Shown: piece by piece, positions 21,233 to 30,380 of the stretch
Layout: the number at the start of each line of letters is the position of its first letter
Position numbering within the stretch: position 1 is the stretch's first letter
Virus record (IMG/VR): IMGVR_UViG_3300013119_000772
Span: 1-51,507 of that record
DNA from: a virus
Length of the DNA stretch: 51,507 bases
Direction: 5' to 3' (one strand)
Program-made: the position numbers and the translations under genes
The notes under the pieces: model-generated
Told to the model about the DNA's origin: nothing
Seen by the model: the letters and a program-made list of their open reading frames with translations, nothing else
The model's database searches: none

Positions 21233-21994
21233 GTGACTAGTGAATACGAAGCTGAAGTCGGTGGTGGCGACGGCTACACCCCAAGGAGTTCGGAGGGCAT
21301 TCTCCGCGACGTCGCTGTCGACCCCAGCACTGAACTGAGATACCAATCCCGCAAGACCGTAGTGCCAGAGAGCGAATTTTGCCTTTTATTTACAGTTACT
21401 GCGAATAGTCTCGATAGTGATGGGCTTATTAAGCCGAATTCTGTAGAGCCTGTTTGGTATAATCAGGACGCAACCGATGATCTATTTACTGAAGCTCTGA
21501 CTGGTGAAAATCAATTTGATACAATCCTGCAGGGTTTGGGCAACGAAGCTATTGGGATTTGCAATTATGAGATAATGGGCGCCCAAACGTTTACCGAAGC
21601 GTACCAATACGAAATGTTTAGGAATGTCGCCGCAGTTCAAAACTTTGCTGCCGAAGATTCATCCGGCGGGGCAACTTTTCTAACGCCGACACCTTCTTAT
21701 TATGAGGCTGCTGATGAGTGGAGGGTGGAGTATACTCCCGAAGAAGTGCAAGGTTTGATAGACAGATTTGGTGGCGTCCCGGGCTCCACCTTTGAAGAAG
21801 TAATATCCGAGAAAATGCGCTCTTTAGCGATAGAAGTTCTCCAAACTTTCCCCAGTCGAGATCTCCACTTTTCTAAAGCGAAATCTTTAATGTTAAGAAC
21901 GTCAAATTTGGCTGCTTTCGCAGTTTCTGAAGGAGATCAGAATGTAACTCTGTCACTTGAAAGAATGGGCGCCGATTATGGGAGTTCTGCGTGA
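21233..21994 (+). CDS. Unknown structural-region protein
   Basis: The 253-residue acidic protein starts at GTG with GGAGGGG about 8 bases upstream. It contains a hydrophobic beta-like stretch ESEFCLLFTVTANSLDSDGL near residues 47-66, a GNEAIGICNYEIMGAQTF segment, and a more helical C-terminal half (EEVISEKMRSLAIEVLQTF). No family is recognised. Its stop overlaps the GTG start of the next gene by 4 bases (GTGA), indicating translational coupling. Position suggests a tail or baseplate accessory protein. Confidence 0.6.
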   Translation: MTSEYEAEVGGGDGYTPRSSEGILRDVAVDPSTELRYQSRKTVVPESEFCLLFTVTANSLDSDGLIKPNSVEPVWYNQDATDDLFTEALTGENQFDTILQGLGNEAIGICNYEIMGAQTFTEAYQYEMFRNVAAVQNFAAEDSSGGATFLTPTPSYYEAADEWRVEYTPEEVQGLIDRFGGVPGSTFEEVISEKMRSLAIEVLQTFPSRDLHFSKAKSLMLRTSNLAAFAVSEGDQNVTLSLERMGADYGSSA

Positions 21995-24768
21995 GTGAAT
22001 ACATTAAAATAACGACCATTGACACCAATCTTGTCTCTGGCTCGCAAGATAAGACTAGGAATATGATCGGTGGTTATTGGCACGTAATGTCTTCAGAAGA
22101 CGAAGCCGACTATGGATCGTCGTTGATATACAGCGAAACACCTTCCACAGACACAGGTACGACAGTCACGCCGGCACACTCAAGTGAGTTTGATATGCAT
22201 CCCGAGGCGCCGTGGACCACGGCTTCTGCTGATTCTATTGCGCCGAACTACAGGATTCCAGTCCGCGTAATTGGCAACCCTGATATAGTTAAGGATGACG
22301 TACACTGGGCTGCAATTTTGGCAGGAGGCACTTATGGCACATCTTCATATGATGGAATCTTATCCAACGGCACCTTCGACGCGCACAATTTTACGATGGA
22401 AGTGCCATATTCGAAGCTCGACGCAAAAAACATAACGCCGGAAAACTATGCAGACTATGATTATTACGACATAAAATGTAACTATCAAGACTACTATCCA
22501 CAATATGAAACTTATGTACAAGGTTTAGACAGTGATTTACTGATCCCCAATTTCTATATTTTAGAAATGTATAGGCAAAAATATGAAACTGATAACTTTG
22601 ACGAAGAACTTACAGATTTTGTCACCGCCGGCAACAGCCTCTCTGTTGATCCACATGATATACTTGAGGATTACTTCGGGACTTACCCACCACCTTATGT
22701 GATGAGCGCAAGGTCAATAGCGGGGGTTGATCTCCCCAGGGGCACCTTCCTTTATCGTGACGCCACTAGAAATGCGCGAGATTATTTGACAGGCACTCTC
22801 CCGAACAGCGAGCTATCAGGCGCCACTTTCGATTATATCACCGGTCGATTCTCGAACTTTTTATTTAATGAGGAAGCACAAGGACAGTATAACCAGACAG
22901 TCATGGAGGATAACGCAGTGAACAGGGCACCCTTCTATGTTTCGATGGATATTCCTGCTATCGGGGATAATACCATGCGAAGCACCTTTGCAGGTTTAGG
23001 ATTTGAGGATATGTTTTTGTCGAATCTCCGTGCGCACTTTGAATCGACCGCTATCCAATCCACCTCGGTCGAAGACTACCCAACCACAGCACTTATCGAG
23101 AACGATGCGCTGGTAGACGGATCCATCATTCCCTTTGGGCAGACACGAAATGTATCATATCGTAGTGTTGATTACTTAGAATTCCTGCTTAATTGCGCCA
23201 ATATGGCATCTTTTAGCGCTTTGAGCGATCAATATTTGTTTGAGCCTTTGACACCAGAGACTTTAATGCTAAGAAATTTTAACGGCGCCTACCGCTTCGC
23301 CAAAAGCACAACAGCGTTTGCTGTGTTAAGCGCAGCAGTCGCTGAAATGAACTCGGAACCATTAGCGTGTGTCGGCGGATCCACGATAAATTATGTCGAC
23401 TTTTTAGCCATGGCAGAAGCCTCCGTGTCCGCGGACACTCTCGCATATAGAATAGCGAAAACTAACGCCACTAGGGGAGCCTTCGTTCAAAATGTTTTTC
23501 TGTCTAACCCCCACCCCAACAGGGTATCGTACTATGACACACAAGTTCGTTACGGCGAGACGTATACATATACCACATATGCTTATGTGCTTGTGAAGGG
23601 CTATAACTATCGATATACTAATCTATTGGGGACTCGTTTGATAGGCGACGCAGATCACACATTATCAAAAGTGGCGTCAGCCCTTGGGTTAGAGTTGGAA
23701 GCCCTCGGCGAGAATGATGCGACGCGTGATGCTGTTTCTCATGCACATGGCGAAGACTATTTCAACAGCTTCGTGCAAGTTGCAACAGGAGCCGACCATT
23801 GTCTAGAGTTTTTTAACTTGTCAAATGGTGCTGCATCCCCGCAACTGTATGTGGCGGCTGATGAGAACCCGCTTATTGTCGCAAATGCATTTAGTACCAA
23901 TGCACAAGTGCTAAGCGAAAACAGGTATATGGCAGATTTCTATCTAAGTCTTGAGCCTTCGTGGAAAATAATGGAAGTGGAAGTGGCGAGCAAGACAATT
24001 ACAATTTTGGATCACATGCCATCCGCGCCGGATATTACACCCTACCAAAGGATGGACGATTCTCAAATAATAGGATTTTATGCTAACCTTGAGTCGTTCA
24101 CGCCATCTCTTTTTCCGACGTCCATAGATCCAACACAAGAGGAGCAATATAAGCAAGATTATCTACGTTCGTATAACCTGCTGGATTCCGAAAATGCTCA
24201 ATTCCGCTCAGTTTCAAGAGCGTCGTCTTTAGAGGTTTATAGGATCGACAAGAAGCCCGCATCTATTTCGGACTTTGCTGGAAAACTCGTTGCAACCAAA
24301 GATCTATCGGTAACAATGTACGGAAGCACAAAAACCAATTGCTTCTACGAAGAAAAAATACGAGCCAACAAGAAATACTATTATTTATTTAGGTTTCTAA
24401 ACGAACACGGAATCAGCGGTCTTATATCGCCGATACATGTAGCAGAATTAGTTAATGATGGGGGCTACAAATATTCCAAATTTAATGTATTATATGAGAC
24501 AGAACTCACTCAGTCTGATGACGCGGTAGTTTCCGAACCATTTAAAAAATTAATGAGAATTATTCCGAACGCCCGACACATATTTATGGACGATTCCGAA
24601 GTTGACTATGAGCAAGAAGCATCAACTCAATTGGAGAACGTAAAGATTGGAACAGGTGTTGATGATACGATCTGGGACACACCCTTCAAAGTGCGCCTAA
24701 CCTCTAAAAAAACTGGCAAGAAAATAGATCTTAATATTACATATAGAATAAGAGAGAGCAGCTACTAA
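21991..24768 (+). CDS. Virion structural protein with fibronectin-III-like segments
   Basis: The 925-residue protein starts at GTG overlapping the previous stop. Two segments look like fibronectin-type beta domains. One, near residue 515, is DTQVRYGETYTYTTYAYVLV. The other, near residue 790, is KIRANKKYYYLFRFLNEHG followed by ISGLISPIHVAELV. The YxYxxRxxxxHGxxS pattern is familiar in large structural proteins of T4-like marine phages, though I cannot name the protein. The region around residues 300-440 is globular and Phe/Asn-rich. It ends with a TAATG junction to the next gene. Likely role: tail-tip or baseplate-associated protein; the precise place is unknown. Confidence 0.6.
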   Translation: MSEYIKITTIDTNLVSGSQDKTRNMIGGYWHVMSSEDEADYGSSLIYSETPSTDTGTTVTPAHSSEFDMHPEAPWTTASADSIAPNYRIPVRVIGNPDIVKDDVHWAAILAGGTYGTSSYDGILSNGTFDAHNFTMEVPYSKLDAKNITPENYADYDYYDIKCNYQDYYPQYETYVQGLDSDLLIPNFYILEMYRQKYETDNFDEELTDFVTAGNSLSVDPHDILEDYFGTYPPPYVMSARSIAGVDLPRGTFLYRDATRNARDYLTGTLPNSELSGATFDYITGRFSNFLFNEEAQGQYNQTVMEDNAVNRAPFYVSMDIPAIGDNTMRSTFAGLGFEDMFLSNLRAHFESTAIQSTSVEDYPTTALIENDALVDGSIIPFGQTRNVSYRSVDYLEFLLNCANMASFSALSDQYLFEPLTPETLMLRNFNGAYRFAKSTTAFAVLSAAVAEMNSEPLACVGGSTINYVDFLAMAEASVSADTLAYRIAKTNATRGAFVQNVFLSNPHPNRVSYYDTQVRYGETYTYTTYAYVLVKGYNYRYTNLLGTRLIGDADHTLSKVASALGLELEALGENDATRDAVSHAHGEDYFNSFVQVATGADHCLEFFNLSNGAASPQLYVAADENPLIVANAFSTNAQVLSENRYMADFYLSLEPSWKIMEVEVASKTITILDHMPSAPDITPYQRMDDSQIIGFYANLESFTPSLFPTSIDPTQEEQYKQDYLRSYNLLDSENAQFRSVSRASSLEVYRIDKKPASISDFAGKLVATKDLSVTMYGSTKTNCFYEEKIRANKKYYYLFRFLNEHGISGLISPIHVAELVNDGGYKYSKFNVLYETELTQSDDAVVSEPFKKLMRIIPNARHIFMDDSEVDYEQEASTQLENVKIGTGVDDTIWDTPFKVRLTSKKTGKKIDLNITYRIRESSY

Positions 24769-25796
24769 TGGCTTTTCAGGACACATCATACACCATCATA
24801 TTGGACGCAGTGTTGACCGACATCGGCAGAAAAAGAATGGTCCAAGGGGACTTTAAAGTTGCTAAATTCGCCATGGGAGACGACGAAATTGATTATGGCT
24901 TGTGGGCGCCCGGAGACAGCTTTAGCGCTCAGACGAACATCGAAAATACTCCAGTTTTGGAAGCGTTTGCAGGACAAAACGCGGCAATTTTGCACGGACT
25001 TATAGATTACGGACGTTTGGATATTTATTTCGTGCCCGAGGTTGTTGTAAATCATGACAGAGTAGCAGAATCAGCAACCCCCTACCCGGATCACAAAGTG
25101 GGGAGATACTATCTGTCAGTGAATGATGAAACCACAGAAAAACTCAAGTTGAGTACAGCGCTGGCTTCGGATAAATATATTTTAGAAAGCAATTCTGAGT
25201 TGAAAACCAAGCTTTTAATTGAGTCAGGAATAAACATTTTGGGGACAACATCGATCCCAGACGACAAATTGGCAAAAGAAAGATATGTGACGCAGATGAA
25301 CCTATATGATTCATACTTCATTATTTCTGTCGATTCAAGATTTGTTGAGAACGTCCTAAGTCAACCCCAAGGTTCATATTTTAAGACCGACGCTTCCAAT
25401 AATCTATACATGAACTTCGAACCCCTACAAAGGAACATCAAAGTATCATTAGCACCAGTCGTAGATTACTATGAGAGTTACAGGATTCCTGCAGTAGACA
25501 CTGAAATATTTGGCGGCAATAGCGGTACCGGCACAAGTGTGAGGAATGCCAATTCAGCCCTCATAGGTCCCCGCGGCACAGTAATAGCACTTAATTTTAA
25601 CATTTTCAATGAACTATGTGGAGACTCGACAACAACCGCTGACGACTCCTATTATATTTTTGGTACAAGAAGCTCCGATCTTTTTAGCGACGGCAATTTG
25701 TACGATTATATTGATACTACTATATACATTGAAGGGCTGTCGAGTAACGCCCGGCTTCAAATACCGATAAGGATCACTAGATATGCCGGTACGTAG
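24768..25796 (+). CDS. Virion structural protein, paralogue A of the GDDEIDY family
   Basis: The 342-residue protein begins MAFQDTSYTIILDAVLTDIG, then GRKRMVQGDFKVAKFAMGDD and EIDYGLW. The same pattern opens the next gene, and the proteins share order and motifs along their length: LLYMP/IYFVP, YYVATNQATANKL/YYLSVNDETTEKL, FESGIN/IESGIN, GPRGT/GPKGT and a YDYIDT-xx-YI/V ending with IRITR/ARIIRN. They are therefore full-length tandem paralogues. Proteins with this N-terminus are familiar from T4-like environmental phages as structural proteins, but no function is known to me. The start is fixed by the TAATG overlap with the upstream stop. Confidence 0.7.
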   Translation: MAFQDTSYTIILDAVLTDIGRKRMVQGDFKVAKFAMGDDEIDYGLWAPGDSFSAQTNIENTPVLEAFAGQNAAILHGLIDYGRLDIYFVPEVVVNHDRVAESATPYPDHKVGRYYLSVNDETTEKLKLSTALASDKYILESNSELKTKLLIESGINILGTTSIPDDKLAKERYVTQMNLYDSYFIISVDSRFVENVLSQPQGSYFKTDASNNLYMNFEPLQRNIKVSLAPVVDYYESYRIPAVDTEIFGGNSGTGTSVRNANSALIGPRGTVIALNFNIFNELCGDSTTTADDSYYIFGTRSSDLFSDGNLYDYIDTTIYIEGLSSNARLQIPIRITRYAGT

Positions 25797-25814
25797 AGCA
25801 AAGAAATGTACTTA

Positions 25815-25822
25815 TATAAGTA
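25815..25822 (+). promoter_or_regulatory. Possible late promoter inside a 14-bp palindrome
   Basis: TATAAGTA is 7/8 to the T4 late promoter consensus and forms part of a perfect 14-base palindrome TACTTATATAAGTA (25809-25822) in the 71-base gap before the paralogue B gene. Either a weak promoter or a protein site; chance is possible in an AT-rich gap. Confidence 0.3.
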
Positions 25823-25867
25823 GAACAAACAAAATACCAACTATTTATGAAAGAGAGGAAATAATAA

Positions 25868-26869
25868 ATGGCTTTTTTGGATAACTCCGGCGACATCATA
25901 CTTGATGCAGTATTAACTGAGACCGGTCGCAAACGAATGGCAAACGGCAACTTTGGCATTTCGAAATTTGCCCTAGGCGATGATGAAATCAACTATACAA
26001 CCTATAACAAGAATCACCCATCAGGCTCGGCATACTATGACTTAGAGATACTTCAGACGCCCGTATTAGAGGCGACTACCCAGATGAACTCTAACATCAA
26101 CTATGGTCTACTGTCTATCACAAATACCCAGCTACTTTATATGCCAGCAATTGACATGAATGAACTGCTTCCAGATCTGGCAGTATTCAAGACCGGAAGT
26201 GTTTATTATGTTGCCACCAACCAAGCAACAGCAAACAAGCTAGCTCTCGCCACCAGCATTGGCAATACTAAGTATATTTCAAAAGCCACCGGTACGCCGC
26301 AGAGAGACGGTAGAATTATTTTGTTCGAATCTGGTATCAATAACTCGAAGCTGGCATCTACTGCGGCAAATCGCAGCAAGTTTTTGGTGTCAACCGACAT
26401 GGTAGATAGCAGTTTTACGGTTCAAGTAGACGGTCGCTTTATCGCGTCAGTCGCCGGACTCGCCGCCAATAGCACTTTTACAAACGATTTTGAGGATAAT
26501 CTCGTGGCAAACCTATCCGTAGGCGCTGGCAGCATCAGCGGTGTCGCCGCGACGGGTCTAGCCAATTACAACAACTTTACTGTCCCCGGCATAACCGACG
26601 CGATAACAGACACATCATCAGGGGCTTCTCAGTGGAGTGCCCTCAACGGACCCAAAGGGACCATCGGTGGCGTGGTCTTCAACACCGTGAGCGAATTGGG
26701 ATCCACGGACACGAGATCCTCTCTTTATAATGATTATGGAGTAATCAGTGCCACGCCATTCGGAGGCTCCGACACCTACGATTATATAGATACGGTTGTT
26801 TACGTTGTCGGCAACAACACATCTGCCGTGATCCAATTGCCGGCTAGAATTATCAGGAACGTTAGTTAA
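25868..26869 (+). CDS. Virion structural protein, paralogue B of the GDDEIDY family
   Basis: The 333-residue protein opens MAFLDNSGDIILDAVLTETG and continues RKRMANGNFGISKFALGDD, EINY. It is a diverged tandem duplicate of the preceding gene, with co-linear motifs (YYVATNQATANKLAL, FESGINNSKL, a DSSFTVQVDGRFIASV strand, GPKGTIGGVVFN, YDYIDTVVYV). The N-terminal motif also aligns to the 15546 protein. A strong GAGAGGAAA site precedes ATG. Unlike most neighbours it has a 71-base upstream gap with a palindrome and a possible late promoter. Probably an oligomeric tail or baseplate decoration protein; function is not established. Confidence 0.7.
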   Translation: MAFLDNSGDIILDAVLTETGRKRMANGNFGISKFALGDDEINYTTYNKNHPSGSAYYDLEILQTPVLEATTQMNSNINYGLLSITNTQLLYMPAIDMNELLPDLAVFKTGSVYYVATNQATANKLALATSIGNTKYISKATGTPQRDGRIILFESGINNSKLASTAANRSKFLVSTDMVDSSFTVQVDGRFIASVAGLAANSTFTNDFEDNLVANLSVGAGSISGVAATGLANYNNFTVPGITDAITDTSSGASQWSALNGPKGTIGGVVFNTVSELGSTDTRSSLYNDYGVISATPFGGSDTYDYIDTVVYVVGNNTSAVIQLPARIIRNVS

Positions 26870-26885
26870 AATTAGGAGTTTATAA

Positions 26886-28034
26886 ATGCCTGTACAGAAT
26901 TATGAAAATATCGACACAAACACAGATGTCACGACAACCCGGACGCTATTACACGAAGTAATACCGCTGACGGGCACAATTGTTTCGGGCACCTACAGTG
27001 ATCTTAACATCAAAAACTATTCTCACGGGATGTTCCAGTCGACTTACGACTATCCTTATCTAAGCTCCTCGGCTAACCATCTCTTTGATGTTACTTGCGG
27101 CTTTGATGAGGGAGCCGCTGTGACAGGCTCAGCGCAAACTCTCTCTGCGTCAGCGCGCTATAGTGGCGTACAGGTCGCCAAAAAGATCAACATGTATAAC
27201 CAATTCTCTCAAGTACTTTTGGGATATACGGGCAGCAACAACACTGTTGAGATTTTTGAGAGCGACTTGAATATCAGCGACAATTCTGCGCAGATGACAT
27301 CGTGCTATTTCGTTACGCTATCGCGCCTTCTTATGAAAGAGCAAATTAAGAAAGGCACCTTCAGCATGACGCTCGGCACAGGATCTCACAGGAATGCTGG
27401 CTCGAATTATCCCACCGCATCTGCATATTCTATCACGCTTATCGATGCTTCCGCCTCGTCCGGCGATAGCGGAGGCTACAAGTCCGGACTCCCCGGCGGT
27501 GACTACGGCGTCCTATATGTGTCTGGTTCTCAATACAGTACAACAGGAATAGCGGTAGGCAACATATGGTATCAGGCAGGAGTTATTGTATTAACTAGCT
27601 CGGTATTTGGAACAGGATCCACCGGCGCCCCCCGGCAACCGAATCAAATTCCGACAGCCATAGTCTCTGAATCGATGGGCGGCGCCACCTACACAGCCAT
27701 TCAAACAATGGTTACGGGAACCATTACAGGTTCGTGCGACATTGTGCGTGAGAGAATCCAAAACATCTCGTTTAACAATACAACCGAGATCAACTCTAAG
27801 ATTTACTTCTGCCGCGTTCCGCACAACAAGTATAACTATAGCTCGAACCCCACATATACTAGCGCAAGTAAAATCAGAGTGAAAGAAAAGGCGTCAGATC
27901 CACCAATTAGCTACATTACAACCGTGGGTCTGTATAATGCTAGCAACGAACTCTTGGCGGTCGCTAAGCTTTCAGAGCCGCTTCGAAAAGATCCTACGAA
28001 CGAGATCACGCTAAGAGTTAGATTGGATTACTAA
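26886..28034 (+). CDS. Virion structural protein, tandem paralogue 1
   Basis: This is a 382-residue Ser/Thr/Tyr-rich beta protein. It shares a co-linear set of motifs with the next gene: IKKGTFSMTLGTG versus IEPGTVSLKFYWTG, AGVIVLTSSVF versus EGIVILTGSWD, NKYNYSSNPTYT versus GEANYSNNPTFL, and the C-terminal VGLYNASNELLAVAKLSEPL versus IGVYDKSKNLIGLATLSNPI. The two are therefore diverged tandem duplicates. The C-terminal segment resembles the ending of structural proteins seen in T4-like environmental phages. A TTAGGAGTTT site lies before ATG. Likely a fibre or baseplate part; no function is known to me. Confidence 0.65.
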   Translation: MPVQNYENIDTNTDVTTTRTLLHEVIPLTGTIVSGTYSDLNIKNYSHGMFQSTYDYPYLSSSANHLFDVTCGFDEGAAVTGSAQTLSASARYSGVQVAKKINMYNQFSQVLLGYTGSNNTVEIFESDLNISDNSAQMTSCYFVTLSRLLMKEQIKKGTFSMTLGTGSHRNAGSNYPTASAYSITLIDASASSGDSGGYKSGLPGGDYGVLYVSGSQYSTTGIAVGNIWYQAGVIVLTSSVFGTGSTGAPRQPNQIPTAIVSESMGGATYTAIQTMVTGTITGSCDIVRERIQNISFNNTTEINSKIYFCRVPHNKYNYSSNPTYTSASKIRVKEKASDPPISYITTVGLYNASNELLAVAKLSEPLRKDPTNEITLRVRLDY

Positions 28035-28036
28035 AA

Positions 28037-29470
28037 ATGGCGTTCCGCAAGATAGGAGAAAACGACTTCTTTCTTAACACGATGAAGGCGCAGCCGCATA
28101 ATAAGTTTTTCATTTTCGACACTTACGTATACTATAATAACGAGTCGTTAGTGACGGGATCCTCCGGCAACCGGAACACGGGCTCGCAAGCACGCACAGT
28201 AAAGAATGTCCCTCGCGGCTTCGTTAGTCTATATGAATACAACATAGATCGCCCCCATTCAGGTAACGTGGGAAGATCGAACTGGGCGAACCGAAACATC
28301 GCCGGCGGCGGAAAGACCGCTGCAGTGATCGAGGGTCCGGTAGCGTTCGGCTACCCCGGCGGCGTTATGGGGCTTCATTCATCCGCAAGCTATAATGCAT
28401 TGAAGCAAGCCTATGACGACACCACCGAGCCCGTCACATTCTTGCCAAACAACGGCACGATATACGCATATATTTCAAAAGACAGCGCCCGCTCGTCCTT
28501 CAAAACAGTAGCGCCAGTTTCATATAATACTGAATATTCCTACGGCGCAGTCCAATCGTTCCAATATCCTCTGTCCTCGTCCATTACACGCGAGTATATC
28601 GAAACCCCCTCCTCTTCAGCAGGGGTCTACAATAAGCACTACGTCGCGTTACGGAATCGCTTAAACTTTTACGGCGCCAGAAGCCAGCAATATATTGTGA
28701 AGGGACCCACTTGGGACAAAGACACTCAAACCCTTAATATGATTCACATTCCATCTATTTTCTATGGAACGAAAATTGAACCCGGCACCGTCTCCTTGAA
28801 ATTCTACTGGACAGGCTCGTTAGTTGCCGAGTTAAGAGATGATCGTCGCAACGGAGAGCTTATTCAACAATCAGATACTGACGATGGAACGGGCGTACTC
28901 GGATACAGTGGAAGTTGTGCTGGGGTTGTTATGTATGACGAAGGAATCGTTATTTTAACTGGCTCGTGGGATATGAGCGATCAAACTGCAAGGCTAATTG
29001 ATGCCTCCGCGGTCAAACCCAAATGGATCTATTGGGGCGTTGGAGCAAATGACGGGACCGTGAAAGGTTCTGGTGGCATAGACTCAACATTTGCCAATGT
29101 CTCCTTCGACATGTCCTTTAAGGGCAATACCGAAACTCAGGTGATGACACTTTTTGCGCATGCGCGCCGCGGCGAGGCAAACTATTCCAATAATCCAACT
29201 TTTCTAAAATTTGGACAAGAGAAAGTTAACTACACGTCATCTCATGTATATCAAGAAAATCCAAATCTGCTGATGAAGAACACCGTTAGCTCAAGCTTCG
29301 GCACGACCAATAATTTTGATTATACGTCTTCGTTCGAAAGGCAGGTATACATTTCGCGCATCGGAGTATATGACAAAAGCAAGAATTTAATTGGATTGGC
29401 AACACTTTCAAATCCAATTTTAAAAAAAGAAGATCAAAGCTATACATTCAAATTGAAGATGGATGTATAA
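28037..29470 (+). CDS. Virion structural protein, tandem paralogue 2
   Basis: The 477-residue protein starts 2 bases after the previous stop. Its C-terminal 250 residues match the preceding protein in order and motif. The N-terminal 200 residues are longer and carry their own conserved-looking stretch (NDFFLNTMKAQPHNKFFIFD and a Gly-rich RNIAGGGKTAAVIEGP). The ending VYISRIGVYDKSKNLIGLAT is the most conserved shared part. The ribosome site is weak, so translation is probably coupled to the upstream gene. It closes the long structural block; the next gene starts on the following base. Confidence 0.65.
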   Translation: MAFRKIGENDFFLNTMKAQPHNKFFIFDTYVYYNNESLVTGSSGNRNTGSQARTVKNVPRGFVSLYEYNIDRPHSGNVGRSNWANRNIAGGGKTAAVIEGPVAFGYPGGVMGLHSSASYNALKQAYDDTTEPVTFLPNNGTIYAYISKDSARSSFKTVAPVSYNTEYSYGAVQSFQYPLSSSITREYIETPSSSAGVYNKHYVALRNRLNFYGARSQQYIVKGPTWDKDTQTLNMIHIPSIFYGTKIEPGTVSLKFYWTGSLVAELRDDRRNGELIQQSDTDDGTGVLGYSGSCAGVVMYDEGIVILTGSWDMSDQTARLIDASAVKPKWIYWGVGANDGTVKGSGGIDSTFANVSFDMSFKGNTETQVMTLFAHARRGEANYSNNPTFLKFGQEKVNYTSSHVYQENPNLLMKNTVSSSFGTTNNFDYTSSFERQVYISRIGVYDKSKNLIGLATLSNPILKKEDQSYTFKLKMDV

Positions 29471-29812
29471 ATGAAGCCCATTGTAATTTTAGCACCAAGG
29501 TTTCTCAAAGCGATATCGTGGGTAATCGATATCTGCGCCATTACCCTATATCCCTTTATAATTGCGCGAGAAGAAATGTCCGAAGACGTTTTAAATCACG
29601 AAAGTATACATATCGCTCAACAAAAAGAATTACTTGTGGTATTCTTTTATATATTGTATGGCTGGGACCACCTAAGAGGCTTTGTGAAATACAGAGACAA
29701 AAACAAAGCATATTTTCAGATTAGATTTGAACAAGAAGCTTACGAACACATGTATACGCAAACTTATTTAGACACTCGACAGTCATATAGCTGGAAAAAC
29801 TACAAGGTATAA
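29471..29812 (+). CDS. Small HEXXH zinc-metallopeptidase-like protein
   Basis: The 113-residue protein has a hydrophobic N-terminal stretch (FLKAISWVIDICAITLYPFI, about residues 11-30) and then HESIH at about 42-46, a match to the HEXXH zinc-protease motif. A second hydrophobic stretch (LLVVFFYILYGW) follows. Near residue 85 is FEQEAYEH, whose Glu could be the third zinc ligand in gluzincin fashion. The metal site reads as intact, but the protein is very short for a free-standing protease. It may be membrane-associated. It lies between the structural genes and the RuvC-like gene with 0-1 base spacing. Enzyme activity is inferred from the motif alone. Confidence 0.55.
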   Translation: MKPIVILAPRFLKAISWVIDICAITLYPFIIAREEMSEDVLNHESIHIAQQKELLVVFFYILYGWDHLRGFVKYRDKNKAYFQIRFEQEAYEHMYTQTYLDTRQSYSWKNYKV

Positions 29813-29813
29813 A

Positions 29814-30380
29814 ATGATTTTAGGGGTTGACATTTCAACCAGCATCACTGGCTTTGCTATTGTTGCTGACGACCAGATTCTTTATTATGATTCAGTTGAT
29901 TTGAGGAAGTATAAGGATATATTTGAAAAGACTATTGTGTTGAAAGAAAAGCTTTTAGACTTGTTCGAGATGTACCAGTGCGATAATGAAGCCTTTGTGG
30001 GATCCTCAGAATATCCCATTGAACACATTTATATTGAGCAGTCTCTTCATATGTTCATGGGCGGAAAATCGTCCGCCAAAACCCTATCAACTCTCACTCG
30101 CTTTAATGGAATCGTATCGTGGTTAATTTATGAATTGTTTGAGATCAAACCAAAGTTCATTGGCGCCTCATCCGCACGCAAGCAAGCTGGCATTAAAGTC
30201 CCGAGAGGACAAAAGGCAAAACAAGTTGTGCTGCAGCACTTATTGGAGAATGAGCCAGCATTTAGTATTGAGTATACCAAGCACGGAAACCCGAAGCCAG
30301 AGTCCTATGATAGGGCTGATGCTATCATAGTTGCCAAAGCTGGCTATAGGGTAGAACAAAATAATCAAGAAAAAGCTTGA
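29814..30380 (+). CDS. RuvC-like Holliday junction resolvase
   Basis: The 188-residue protein has the RNase H-fold resolvase layout. The first strand is ILGVDISTSITGFAIV with catalytic Asp6. The second acidic site is in HIYIEQSLHMF (Glu75). The closing acidic motif is YDRADAIIVA near residue 167. RuvC-family enzymes cut four-way junctions, and phages use them to debranch replicating DNA before packaging. T4 uses the unrelated gp49 (endonuclease VII), so this would be a non-homologous replacement if no gp49 exists elsewhere. The gene follows the HEXXH gene by 1 base. Its stop lies inside the -35 box of the next promoter. Confidence 0.8.
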   Translation: MILGVDISTSITGFAIVADDQILYYDSVDLRKYKDIFEKTIVLKEKLLDLFEMYQCDNEAFVGSSEYPIEHIYIEQSLHMFMGGKSSAKTLSTLTRFNGIVSWLIYELFEIKPKFIGASSARKQAGIKVPRGQKAKQVVLQHLLENEPAFSIEYTKHGNPKPESYDRADAIIVAKAGYRVEQNNQEKA

